Source: Raoultibacter phocaeensis (lineage in GTDB: Bacteria; Actinomycetota; Coriobacteriia; Coriobacteriales; Eggerthellaceae). From it: a stretch of 64,000 nucleotides of DNA. The notes beneath the pieces were generated by a model. The model saw nothing but the letters and a program-made list of their open reading frames with translations. It was not told the origin of the DNA and ran no database searches. Shown here piece by piece: positions 1 to 7,643 of this stretch. The position numbers and the translations under genes are program-made. Location of the stretch: contig NZ_CABDUX010000001.1 of assembly GCF_901411515.1 (NCBI RefSeq), positions 1,736,001 through 1,800,000 of the forward strand. The letters are read 5' to 3'. Every line of letters begins with the position of its first letter. The first letter of the stretch is position 1.

Positions 1-341
1 CCGATCACGAACAGAAGGGCCTCGGCTGGAGCGCCGAGCGGGGCGAGCGAGGCGATGACGGTTCCGAGAAACGAGCTGGCACCAGCCGTCCATACAAATC
101 CCTTCTTGGTGGAAATGGGAGCGATTCTCCGTGCGAATAAGGCTGCAAGCGTCAAGCAGATAAGATTGGCGAAATTAGACAGGATGAGCGAATCGAGCGC
201 TCGGTCGGACGTCTCGAATACGCTCGTCGAGAAATGGATGGTGAAGAGCCAGGCGAGGTACACGCCCACGCCGAGAAACCGCAAAGGAAACAAACCTGCC
301 TTTGACAAAATGAGATCCCTGTCCGTTGAAGTGCTTTCCAT
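1..341 (-). CDS. Membrane LuxR-family regulator, N-terminal part (cut by window edge)
   Basis: The minus strand reads open from an ATG at 341 to the window edge, giving about 113 residues. A polar start (MESTSTDRDLILSKAG) is followed by hydrophobic helices around residues 20-35, 55-70 and 85-110. This matches the many-helix N-terminal half of the other LuxR-type regulators here (9823, 43000, 50258). The DNA-binding C-terminus lies outside the window, so the LuxR label rests on context: it is divergent from an exported flavoprotein gene, as the complete regulators are. A Shine-Dalgarno-like GGAAAGGG lies just upstream of the ATG. It could instead be another multi-helix transporter-like protein. 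Confidence 0.6.
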   Translation of the reverse strand, partial: MESTSTDRDLILSKAGLFPLRFLGVGVYLAWLFTIHFSTSVFETSDRALDSLILSNFANLICLTLAALFARRIAPISTKKGFVWTAGASSFLGTVIASLAPLGAPAEALLFVI

Positions 342-367
342 GACATCCCTTTCCCTACCCGCAAGCG

Positions 368-376
368 ATTATAGCA
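368..376 (-). promoter_or_regulatory. Extended -10 promoter for the truncated LuxR gene
   Basis: Read on the minus strand this is TGCTATAAT, an extended -10 element with a perfect TATAAT. It predicts a transcript start near 361, about 20 bases before the ATG at 341. No good -35 box is visible, as is usual for extended -10 promoters. Confidence 0.5.
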
Positions 377-461
377 AGCCAGGCGGCGCGCGTCGTACCG
401 AATGGCAGGGCAACCTTGTGTGGGGTTGCAAAAGCGCTTGGCTGATCAGCTAAAACGATGG

Positions 462-481
462 GGGATGATAAATATCATCCC
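462..481. promoter_or_regulatory. 20-bp palindrome between divergent LuxR and flavoprotein genes (candidate operator)
   Basis: GGGATGATA and TATCATCCC form perfect 9-base arms around AA. It is the only strong palindrome in the 305-base gap between the two divergent starts (341 and 647), so it is a natural site for a regulator serving both. The rest of the gap shows only the minus-strand -10 element; no clear promoter for the flavoprotein was found. Confidence 0.5.
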
Positions 482-646
482 TCGAAAGCCGATGATCACC
501 CACGTTCTCTTCTCGTGAAACCGGGCGGTTCGTCCCACAATGGCGCTGCCGATCGCCCGAGCGAAGCCGAAAGTGGCGTCTGCGGGCGAATGGCACGAAA
601 GCATACGGGTTCGCGGTAGGAACCCAAGAACGAAAGGGGAACGATT

Positions 647-2260
647 ATGGGAAGTGTCGACACAGCGCACATGAGCCGCCGTGGTTTTCTGGCGCTCGGA
701 ACAACGGCTGCGGCGACAGTCGCAGCGGCATCGCTTGCGGGATGCTCGCCTTCGGGCGAGGCGAAGGCGGACGCAGCAAAGGGAAGCGGAGCCATCGACG
801 GCATGGCCGTGTACGCCGATGGACGAGTGAGTGCACCAGAGCTCGAAAGCTCGGTTGCCGTAGCGGAGCCTATCACCGAGTATGCTGAGGAATTGAGCTT
901 CGACGTGGTGGTTGTGGGGGCTGGAACCACGGGTATTCCTGCCGCTTTAGCTGCCCACGAAGCGGGCGCTAAGGTAGCGGTGCTCCAGAAAGAGGCAAAC
1001 CCTGTGGCGCAGGGCATGCTTGCCGCACGGGTTGTCAAGGGGCAGAGTGCGGAGGCGGGCATTGCAGCCTACATCCACGAAATGCACGAGCTCAATGCCC
1101 ATCAACCCGATATGGCACTGCTCAAAGAGTTCGCCGATACTTCGGAAGAGGTTCTCGATTGGTATGAAGCTAAGCTTGCCGAAATCGGCTTCGATGCGTG
1201 CAAGGAAAGCGATTCGATGGATCATGTGTACGAAGACGGCAACTGCTACGTGCAAGGTCTGCTGTTTTCTGACAGCATGCAGGCTCCGACGACGGCGCTT
1301 GCCGAGCAAGCGGCCAAAGACGGCGTCGAATTCTTTTACAACACCCCAGCGGTGCAGCTTGCGGTCGAAGACGGAAAAGTGACGGGCGTCATCGGTTTTG
1401 CGGAAGACGGGGCATACAAAAAATTTTCTGCCGCAAAAGGCGTGATTCTCGCGACGGGAGATTTTCAGAACAACGATGCCATGCTCGCTAAATACGTTCC
1501 CGATGCGCTCGTGTTCAACCGCAAACAGATCAACAAGACGGGCGACGGCCACCTGATCGGACTGTTGGCGGGAGCCGTTATGGAGCCCGGCGGCCACAGC
1601 AAGATGATCCACGGCGGCAAAGGGTGTTTTCGCGAAGAGCCTCTTTTGGCTGTTAACGTCAATGGAGAACGGTTTATGTACGAAGACGTTCCTTACGGTG
1701 CGCGCAATACGATCCTGCGCGATCAGCCGGAGCATCGCATGGTGACCTTGTTCGATGCGAATTATTCCGACCAGATATACAGTTGGGGAAGCGATCCGAC
1801 GGTGCCGACCGTGGCGAACGGTACTCCCGAGAAGATCGCCGCATTCGTAGAGGACGGCACGCTTCTGCAGGCTGACAGCATCGAGGAGCTTGCGCAGGCT
1901 GCAGGCTTGCCGGTCGAGGCGACCGTCGCGACGGTCGAACGCTACAACGAGCTATGCGAATTGGGGGTCGATCTCGATTTCGGGAAGGCATCCAAGTACA
2001 TGAAGCCCGTCGATACCCCGCCGTTTTACGCCATGCCGCGCGAATACGCCGTTTCGGCTATTCCCGCTGGCTTGTTGGTCGACGTAAACGGCCAGTGCAA
2101 GAATGCCGAGGGCGAACCCATCGAGGGTTTGTTTGCGGCGGGCAACTGCTCGGGACCGTTCTACGGAGCGATCGATTATTCGCTTTCTACGATGGGTCTT
2201 TCGGTGGGCAGGTGCATCGTATTCGGGTATTTGACGGGCACGCATGTAGCGTCTGTCTGA
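647..2260 (+). CDS. Tat-exported FAD-dependent reductase (fumarate reductase/flavocytochrome c flavoprotein family)
   Basis: The 537-residue protein begins with a twin-arginine lipoprotein-type signal (MSRRGFLALG from residue 9, ending LAGC), so it is probably exported folded and held at the membrane. A dinucleotide-binding motif follows (VVVVGAGTTGIPAA, residues about 89-102), and the C-terminus carries the family FAD signature (GLFAAGNCSG, then STMGLSVGR). The FMN-binding and haem domains of longer relatives are absent, so electrons must come from a separate donor. AGGGGAACGATT precedes the ATG; an internal ATG at codon 9 would also keep the signal. It is divergent from a membrane LuxR gene. 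The substrate (fumarate-like, enoate or other organic acceptor) cannot be read from sequence. A close paralogue in the window is at 44679. Confidence 0.87.
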   Translation: MGSVDTAHMSRRGFLALGTTAAATVAAASLAGCSPSGEAKADAAKGSGAIDGMAVYADGRVSAPELESSVAVAEPITEYAEELSFDVVVVGAGTTGIPAALAAHEAGAKVAVLQKEANPVAQGMLAARVVKGQSAEAGIAAYIHEMHELNAHQPDMALLKEFADTSEEVLDWYEAKLAEIGFDACKESDSMDHVYEDGNCYVQGLLFSDSMQAPTTALAEQAAKDGVEFFYNTPAVQLAVEDGKVTGVIGFAEDGAYKKFSAAKGVILATGDFQNNDAMLAKYVPDALVFNRKQINKTGDGHLIGLLAGAVMEPGGHSKMIHGGKGCFREEPLLAVNVNGERFMYEDVPYGARNTILRDQPEHRMVTLFDANYSDQIYSWGSDPTVPTVANGTPEKIAAFVEDGTLLQADSIEELAQAAGLPVEATVATVERYNELCELGVDLDFGKASKYMKPVDTPPFYAMPREYAVSAIPAGLLVDVNGQCKNAEGEPIEGLFAAGNCSGPFYGAIDYSLSTMGLSVGRCIVFGYLTGTHVASV

Positions 2261-2302
2261 TGGATCTATCGACGCGAAAAAGCTGAAACTCAAAGAACTT
2301 GT

Positions 2303-2345
2303 GCCGTTGCGCCTGCGTACCGTGCGGGCGCAACGGCTGTTTTAC
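2303..2345 (+). terminator. Rho-independent terminator after the flavoprotein gene
   Basis: GCCGTTGCGCC pairs with GGCGCAACGGC across a 13-base loop, followed by TGTTTTA. It lies 43 bases after the stop codon. Confidence 0.8.
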
Positions 2346-2429
2346 GGTTGCTTCTCGGCCAAAGTGTCGAAGTGCTCCTATAGTATAAAAACAGCATCGA
2401 TTGTATTTTTGCGACCACGCAATGAGGCT

Positions 2430-2463
2430 CTAAACGTGAAAAACTGCGATTTTTCACGTTTAG
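2430..2463. repeat. Perfect 14-bp inverted repeat with A/T tracts (bidirectional terminator-like)
   Basis: CTAAACGTGAAAAA (2430-2443) is exactly complementary to TTTTTCACGTTTAG (2450-2463), with a 6-base loop. The A tract on the left and T tract on the right would let it end transcription from either side. It sits between the terminator of the upstream flavoprotein and the glycosylase gene; the rest of this gap (2261-2619) shows nothing else certain apart from TATACT at 2590-2595. Confidence 0.55.
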
Positions 2464-2619
2464 GATTGCTTTCGAGCTTACAAATAAAGGAATGCACGAA
2501 TTCGACCTGGATCTACCCATGGCATAACCCGTACCTTCTGCATGTGCGGCGAATTCGTGTACAATAGCCTCGGATACGGACGTACGTTCTATACTGCGTT
2601 CTCGATCGGAGGCGAGTGC

Positions 2620-3291
2620 ATGGAGAAACGCTACTTCGAATACGGCGACGAGGAAATCGCCTACCTCAAAGCAAAGGACAAGCGCCTTGCCGAGGTGATC
2701 GAGAAGCTCGGCCACCTTGAACGAGAGGTGCATGCCGACTTGTTCCCAGCGCTCATCGACTCCATCGTGGCGCAGCAGATATCGGGCAAGGCGGCGGCTA
2801 CGGTAATGGGCCGCATAGTCGAGGGCCTCGGCGAAATCACGCCTGAGCGCATCGCTGCGGCCTCGGTCGACGAGTTGCAGCAGTACGGCATGTCGTTTTC
2901 GAAGGCCCGCTATATCCATAACGCAGGTGAGAAGGTGGCGGGAGGCGAACTCGACCTCGAAGCACTGCGCGAGTTGCCCGACGATGAGGTGTGCCGCGAA
3001 CTCTGCGCGTTCGACGGCATCGGCGTATGGACGGCCGAGATGCTCATGATCTTCTCCCTGCAACGCAAAGACGTGCTGAGCTTCGGCGATTTCGGTATCC
3101 ACAAGGGGATGCGCATGGTGCACCATCATCGCCGTATACCCCGCGATCTCTTCGAGAAATACCGCCGCCGGTATGCGCCGTACAACAGCATTGCGAGCCT
3201 GTACTTCTGGGAAGTCGCGAACGGCACCGTCGAAGGCATGAAGGACTACGCGCCGAAGAAGAAACCTAAGAAGAGTTCCAAAGTGCTCTAA
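2620..3291 (+). CDS. DNA-3-methyladenine glycosylase II-like base-excision enzyme (HhH-GPD family)
   Basis: The 223-residue protein has the helix-hairpin-helix GPD fold of AlkA-type glycosylases, which flip out and cut alkylated bases from DNA. The hairpin region reads LCAFDGIGVWTAEMLMIF, and the catalytic aspartate is expected in the following SFGDFGIHKG, both in the usual order. There is no iron-sulfur cysteine loop, which argues against Nth or MutY, and no AlkA N-terminal TATA-like domain, so this is the short form. The ATG at 2620 has GGAGG eight bases upstream and fits better than starts further 5'. The lysine-rich tail (KKKPKKSSK) is probably unstructured. The gene stands alone. Confidence 0.85.
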   Translation: MEKRYFEYGDEEIAYLKAKDKRLAEVIEKLGHLEREVHADLFPALIDSIVAQQISGKAAATVMGRIVEGLGEITPERIAAASVDELQQYGMSFSKARYIHNAGEKVAGGELDLEALRELPDDEVCRELCAFDGIGVWTAEMLMIFSLQRKDVLSFGDFGIHKGMRMVHHHRRIPRDLFEKYRRRYAPYNSIASLYFWEVANGTVEGMKDYAPKKKPKKSSKVL

Positions 3292-3386
3292 CGGGTGCTC
3301 CGGGGTCTGTGTGAATTTGGTTGCTTCACGCGTTAGGCTCTCGGGGCAAGCCGTGCGTTCGTCTATACTGGTTTGGTTCAAGATCG

Positions 3387-3493
3387 AGTATCTCGAATGG
3401 GCTAGGGCGGCGCCATGTTCTGAACCTGGTCAGGTCCGGAAGGAAGCAGCCATAAGGGACCGCTGACGAGCGCCCTCGCCTATTCGAGATACT
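3387..3493 (+). ncRNA. ffs: Signal recognition particle RNA (4.5S type)
   Basis: The conserved apical domain is present (GTCAGGTCCGGAAGGAAGC, then AGCC) inside complementary flanks. GTATCTCGAAT at about 3388-3398 pairs with ATTCGAGATAC at 3482-3492, closing a hairpin of about 105 nt typical of the short bacterial SRP RNA. It lies just upstream of dedA and dnaX. A TATACT at 3364-3369 may be its -10 box. Exact ends are estimated from the pairing. Confidence 0.93.
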
Positions 3494-3530
3494 TGCACGT
3501 TTACGGGTACGCGCGACGCGATAGGCTTCA

Positions 3531-4289
3531 ATGGAAATCATCCAGTTCTTCATCGATCTGCTCCAAGATCCCCGCAGCTTCATCGCGGGGTGGATCAGCA
3601 CCCTCGGCCCCTTGGGGGCGTACGGACCCATCTTTCTCATCATCTTCATCGAAACCGGCGTGGTCATCATGCCGTTTCTGCCGGGCGATTCGCTCTTGTT
3701 CACGGCAGGCTTCTTCGCGGCTGACGGGGGAGGTCTCAACCTAGCCATCCTGCTTCCCGTCGTGTGGGTGGCGGCCATCGTGGGCGATCAGTGCAACTAC
3801 TGGATCGGACGCGAATTCGGCAAGCGCATCATCGATTCGGGCAGGGTGAAATCGATGACGCCCGAGCGCATCGAGAAGACGGAGGGCCTGATCGACAAGT
3901 ACGGGCCGCTTGCGATCTTCCTCGGGCGCTTCTTCCCGTTCATCCGTACGTTCGTGCCGTTTTTCGCGGGATTCGGGCACATGCACTACCGCAAGTTCCT
4001 CTTCTTCAACGTGCTCGGTGGCGTTGTCTGGTCGACGGTGTTCGTGCTGCTCGGGTTCTTCTTCGGTGGCATCCCGGTTGTCCAGGAGCACTTCGAACTC
4101 GTGATCGTGGCTATCGTGGCCATATCGCTCATCCCTGCGGTCGGCGGCGTGATCAAGGCGAAATTCGGGAAGAAGCCCGCTTCCGAGAACGGTACCGCCC
4201 TAACGGACGAGGGCAGCGTTTCGGCTGCGACTCAGGGCGGGGCCGTGCCTGCGCCTGAGGCGGATGCACGGATTGCCGAAGAGCAGTAA
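3531..4289 (+). CDS. DedA-family membrane protein (VTT/SNARE-associated domain)
   Basis: The 252-residue protein has the DedA layout: a re-entrant N-terminal helix (FIETGVVIMPFLPGDSLLF), a charged central segment, the family signature GRFFPFIRTFVPFFAG and C-terminal membrane helices. DedA proteins are linked to lipid scrambling of undecaprenyl phosphate or phosphatidylethanolamine and to membrane homeostasis; which applies here cannot be told. The tail after the last helix (from about residue 215) is low-complexity and acidic. The ATG at 3531 has no strong ribosome-binding site. It sits between the SRP RNA and dnaX. Confidence 0.88.
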   Translation: MEIIQFFIDLLQDPRSFIAGWISTLGPLGAYGPIFLIIFIETGVVIMPFLPGDSLLFTAGFFAADGGGLNLAILLPVVWVAAIVGDQCNYWIGREFGKRIIDSGRVKSMTPERIEKTEGLIDKYGPLAIFLGRFFPFIRTFVPFFAGFGHMHYRKFLFFNVLGGVVWSTVFVLLGFFFGGIPVVQEHFELVIVAIVAISLIPAVGGVIKAKFGKKPASENGTALTDEGSVSAATQGGAVPAPEADARIAEEQ

Positions 4290-4355
4290 ACTACAAAAAC
4301 GGGGCCCACGAAGGGCCGATGTCGTACATATGCGAGGGTAGGAAAAGGCGATAGC

Positions 4356-6566
4356 ATGGCAGAAGCGCTGTACAGGAAATACCGCCCCCAGATCTTCGAG
4401 GATGTGGTGGGCCAAGAGCATATCGAACGCACGATCAAAAACGCGATCGAACAGGACAAGGTGAGCCATGCCTACCTGTTCACCGGTCCGCGCGGAACCG
4501 GCAAGACCACGACGGCCCGCCTGCTCGCCAAGGCGCTTCTGTGCGACAAGGGTCCTACGGCCGAGCCTGATGGCACGTGCGATAACTGCCTTGAGATAGC
4601 CAACGGAACGCATCCGGACGTGTACGAGCTCGACGCGGCGAGCCGTACGGGTGTCGAGAACGTGCGCGAGGAAATCATCGGGCGCGTGCAGTTCGCGCCG
4701 ACGCGCGGGCGCTCCAAGGTCTACATCATCGACGAGGTCCACATGCTCTCGACCGCGGCGTTCAACGCGCTTTTGAAGACGCTCGAAGAGCCTCCGAGCC
4801 ACGTGGTGTTCATCCTGTGCACGACCGATCCGCAGAAGGTTCCCGAGACCATTCACTCGCGTTGCCAGCGCTTCGACTTCCGCCGTATTTCGTCGGAGGC
4901 AATCGTATCGCGGCTCGGCGCCATCTGCGTGGCCGAAGACGTCGAATTCGAGGGCGATGCGCTCGATCTCATCGCGTATCGTGCCGAGGGCGGGATGCGT
5001 AACGCGCTCACGTCGCTTGAGCAGGTCATTGCGTTCGGCGAAGGGAAGGTCACGCTTGCAAACGCGGAGCGGCTCCTCGGTTCGCTCGATACGAACGACA
5101 TGGCTGAAATCGTGCGGTTTATCGGCTCGCGCGACATCGCGTCGTGCTTCACCTGGACTTCCGAGTACATCGAAACCGGTGCCGATTTAGCGCAGTTCAC
5201 GCGCGATTTAGCCGAGCACATCCGCAACATGTATGTGCTTGCGCTTGCGGGCACCGATACGGTGCTCGAGGTGAGCGAGGCGACCCGCCGTGAGCTCGTG
5301 AGCGAGATGGAGCTGTTCGGCCCCGATCGTTTGGCTCGCTTGCTCGGGGTCCTCGGCGATCTATCGGCCGAGCTGCGTACATCCACGAACCCGCGCCTTT
5401 CGTTCGAGATCGCGCTTACGCGCATGGTGCGCCCCGATTCCGATTTGACGCTCGAATCACTCGCCGAGCGCATCGAGGCGCTCGAATCGGGCTATTCGGC
5501 GGTGTCGCATGTGGTAGCGGCCTCGCCGCAAGCTCAGCCCAGCGCTACAGCCGCTCAGCAAGTAGCGCCTGCTCAGCAGCATACTGCACCCGCAGCGCAG
5601 CCTGCTGCGTCCGTGCAAGCATCCGGGGCGGGCGATGCGCACTCAGCCGCTCCCGCATTCGATCCCGCCGCTGAGGACTCGGTGCCCGAACCCGTTATCG
5701 AGCGGCAGCCATCCACCTCGGTGCCGCCGTCTGCGCAGGCAGACGTCACGGCGGCGCAACCCGCGGGTGCGGTTGGCGGCTTTGACAATCCAGCAGCGTT
5801 GCAGCGTATCTGGCAGGCTGCGCTTTCCTCCATCAAGAAGGCGAAGGCTGCGTACGGCGTGCTCTTCCTCAACACGAAGGCGATCCACGATGCGGAGCGC
5901 GGCGGTATCGTCATCGAGTTCCCGCCCGAAAACGCGTTTGCGTTCAACGCGGTGCAGAAGCCCGAGGTATTCGAGGTGGTGAAGGCATCGCTTTCGCAAG
6001 CTGCCGGAGCCGACATCCCGTTCAGGTACGCGCAGGGTGGGGGAGCAGCGGTCCCGTCCGGTACCGCCTCGCCGGCCCAATCCGCCGCTCAATCGGTTGT
6101 CGCGGCGCCTCAGGCAGCTGCCGTGCAACGCGAGGCGTCCCCGGCTGCGTCGCAGTCCGTGCCGACGCAGGCGCAGCCCGCACAAAGCGTGCCTTCGCCG
6201 AGCGATGCGGACCGCTCGGAGCCTTCCGCATACGCTGCACCCGACGATGACAGGCCTCCGCTCGACGCGTACGATAGCATGTACGTGCCATCCGAAGCCG
6301 ATGACCCCTACGCGCCTGCTCCCGCGTCGTCGGGCATGCATTCGGCGGCGTCTCCGGTGGCAGATTCGCCCGTTTCGCAGCAGGCAGATGCACCGTCGTC
6401 CCCGGCTGCCTCGTCGCACACGCAGCCCGCATCGGCCGATCGGTCAGCGCCTGCCTCCCAGCCCTCATCGGTCGGCGAGCCCGTCTCGGCTGCCGACGCG
6501 AGCGATATCGAATCGATTCTCGCGGCAGGGTTCGGCGACGGCATCACGTTTGAAGAAGTTGAATAG
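4356..6566 (+). CDS. dnaX: DNA polymerase III subunit gamma/tau
   Basis: This is the clamp-loader ATPase of the replicase. The first 370 residues hold the AAA+ core: Walker A GPRGTGKTTTARLL (about residues 45-58), a zinc-binding cysteine module (LLCDKGPTAEPDGTCDNC), Walker B IIDEVHM and an arginine-finger SRC motif (HSRCQRF). A long Ala/Pro/Gln/Ser-rich linker follows, then a folded tau-like segment (about residues 475-560), a second low-complexity stretch and a short acidic end. At 736 residues it is long for the family because of the linkers. No A AAA AAG slippery site was seen, so a programmed gamma product is not supported. It heads a dnaX-ybaB-recR operon. Confidence 0.96.
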   Translation: MAEALYRKYRPQIFEDVVGQEHIERTIKNAIEQDKVSHAYLFTGPRGTGKTTTARLLAKALLCDKGPTAEPDGTCDNCLEIANGTHPDVYELDAASRTGVENVREEIIGRVQFAPTRGRSKVYIIDEVHMLSTAAFNALLKTLEEPPSHVVFILCTTDPQKVPETIHSRCQRFDFRRISSEAIVSRLGAICVAEDVEFEGDALDLIAYRAEGGMRNALTSLEQVIAFGEGKVTLANAERLLGSLDTNDMAEIVRFIGSRDIASCFTWTSEYIETGADLAQFTRDLAEHIRNMYVLALAGTDTVLEVSEATRRELVSEMELFGPDRLARLLGVLGDLSAELRTSTNPRLSFEIALTRMVRPDSDLTLESLAERIEALESGYSAVSHVVAASPQAQPSATAAQQVAPAQQHTAPAAQPAASVQASGAGDAHSAAPAFDPAAEDSVPEPVIERQPSTSVPPSAQADVTAAQPAGAVGGFDNPAALQRIWQAALSSIKKAKAAYGVLFLNTKAIHDAERGGIVIEFPPENAFAFNAVQKPEVFEVVKASLSQAAGADIPFRYAQGGGAAVPSGTASPAQSAAQSVVAAPQAAAVQREASPAASQSVPTQAQPAQSVPSPSDADRSEPSAYAAPDDDRPPLDAYDSMYVPSEADDPYAPAPASSGMHSAASPVADSPVSQQADAPSSPAASSHTQPASADRSAPASQPSSVGEPVSAADASDIESILAAGFGDGITFEEVE

Positions 6567-6613
6567 CCCGGCTTCGCAGCCGGTGGCATACGTTACAGAC
6601 AAGGAGAAGCGCC

Positions 6614-6922
6614 ATGGATATGAAGAAGATGATGAAGCAAGCGCAGAAAATGCAGATGGAGCTTGCACGCGCCCAGGAGGAGATCAAGGATATGACCTTC
6701 GAGGCTACCGCTGGCGGCGGCATGGTGAAGGCGGTCGCGCTCGGCGATATGACCATCCAGAGCATTACAATCGACAAGGATGCGGTTGATCCCGAGGATG
6801 TCGAGATGCTCGAGGATATGGTGCTTGCGGCTGTAAACGAGGCGCTGCGCGGCGTGAGCGACGAAAGCTCCTCGCGTCTCAATTCCGTTACCGGGGGCAT
6901 GAACATCCCCGGCTTGATGTAA
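6614..6922 (+). CDS. YbaB/EbfC nucleoid-associated protein
   Basis: This 102-residue protein matches the whole YbaB/EbfC family: an N-terminal helix rich in Met/Lys/Gln (MDMKKMMKQAQKMQ), the central TAGGGMVKAVALGD strand-turn region and the C-terminal helix with VLAAVNEAL. Family members are small DNA-binding dimers. It lies 47 bases after dnaX and 9 bases before recR, the order conserved in many bacteria. AAGGAGAAGCGCC precedes the ATG. Confidence 0.95.
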   Translation: MDMKKMMKQAQKMQMELARAQEEIKDMTFEATAGGGMVKAVALGDMTIQSITIDKDAVDPEDVEMLEDMVLAAVNEALRGVSDESSSRLNSVTGGMNIPGLM

Positions 6923-6931
6923 GGCTTATCC

Positions 6932-7528
6932 GTGAACGCTGCGCCATCGATACAGACGCTGCTCGACGAACTCGAGCGCTTGCCGGGCGTCGGTCCGAAA
7001 TCGGCGCAGCGCATCGCGTATTGGATTCTCAACACCGACAAGGCGACCGCCCTGCGGCTTTCCGAAGCCATCGCCGAGGTGAAGGAGACCGTGCATTTCT
7101 GTAAGCGCTGCTTCAATTACGCCGAGGACGAGCTGTGCGACGTGTGCGCCTCGCCCAAGCGCGATCAGGGAATCGTCTGTGTGGTGAGCGAACCGCGCGA
7201 CATTCCGCCCATCGAGCGGACGGCGGCGTTTTCGGGAACGTACCACGTGCTCGGCGGTGCGCTGTCCCCCATGGAGGGCGTCGGCCCCGACGATCTCCAT
7301 ATTGCCGCACTGCTGTCGCGCTTGGCAACAGAGGACATAACCGAAGTGCTGCTTGCCACCAATCCCAACGTCGAAGGCGAGACGACGGCAGCCTACCTCG
7401 CGCGCCTCATCAAGCCCATGGGCATCAAGGTCACGCGTTTAGCGAGCGGCCTGCCCGTCGGCGGCGACCTCGAATTTGCCGACGAAGTCACGCTCGGTCG
7501 CGCCATCGAGAGCAGGCGCGTGCTGTAG
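6932..7528 (+). CDS. recR: Recombination protein RecR
   Basis: The 198-residue protein is full length for RecR, which with RecO and RecF loads RecA at single-strand gaps. It has the N-terminal helix-hairpin-helix ([20 protein letters not shown]), a zinc finger made of CKRC and CDVC, and a Toprim domain starting at [11 protein letters not shown]. The start is a GTG nine bases after ybaB, implying co-translation. It ends the dnaX-ybaB-recR operon and is followed by a strong terminator. Confidence 0.97.
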   Translation: MNAAPSIQTLLDELERLPGVGPKSAQRIAYWILNTDKATALRLSEAIAEVKETVHFCKRCFNYAEDELCDVCASPKRDQGIVCVVSEPRDIPPIERTAAFSGTYHVLGGALSPMEGVGPDDLHIAALLSRLATEDITEVLLATNPNVEGETTAAYLARLIKPMGIKVTRLASGLPVGGDLEFADEVTLGRAIESRRVL

Positions 7529-7575
7529 GCGGGACTCCGAATCTTGTGATGTGTTCGGATGAATCGCACACGTAC

Positions 7576-7625
7576 GCGCACCGTCGACACACATGATCGC
7601 CTCTCGACGGTGCGCTTGTTTTTGC
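7576..7625 (+). terminator. Rho-independent terminator of the dnaX-ybaB-recR operon
   Basis: GCGCACCGTCGA (7576-7587) pairs with TCGACGGTGCGC (7604-7615), followed by TTGTTTTTGC. It lies in the convergent gap before the minus-strand flavoprotein gene. Confidence 0.9.
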
Positions 7626-7643
7626 TCGACCGATATTGTTTCT

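Noticed and set aside
4356-6566. Programmed frameshift in dnaX making a gamma form
   Set aside because: No A AAA AAG-like slippery heptamer or nearby hairpin was seen in the expected region.
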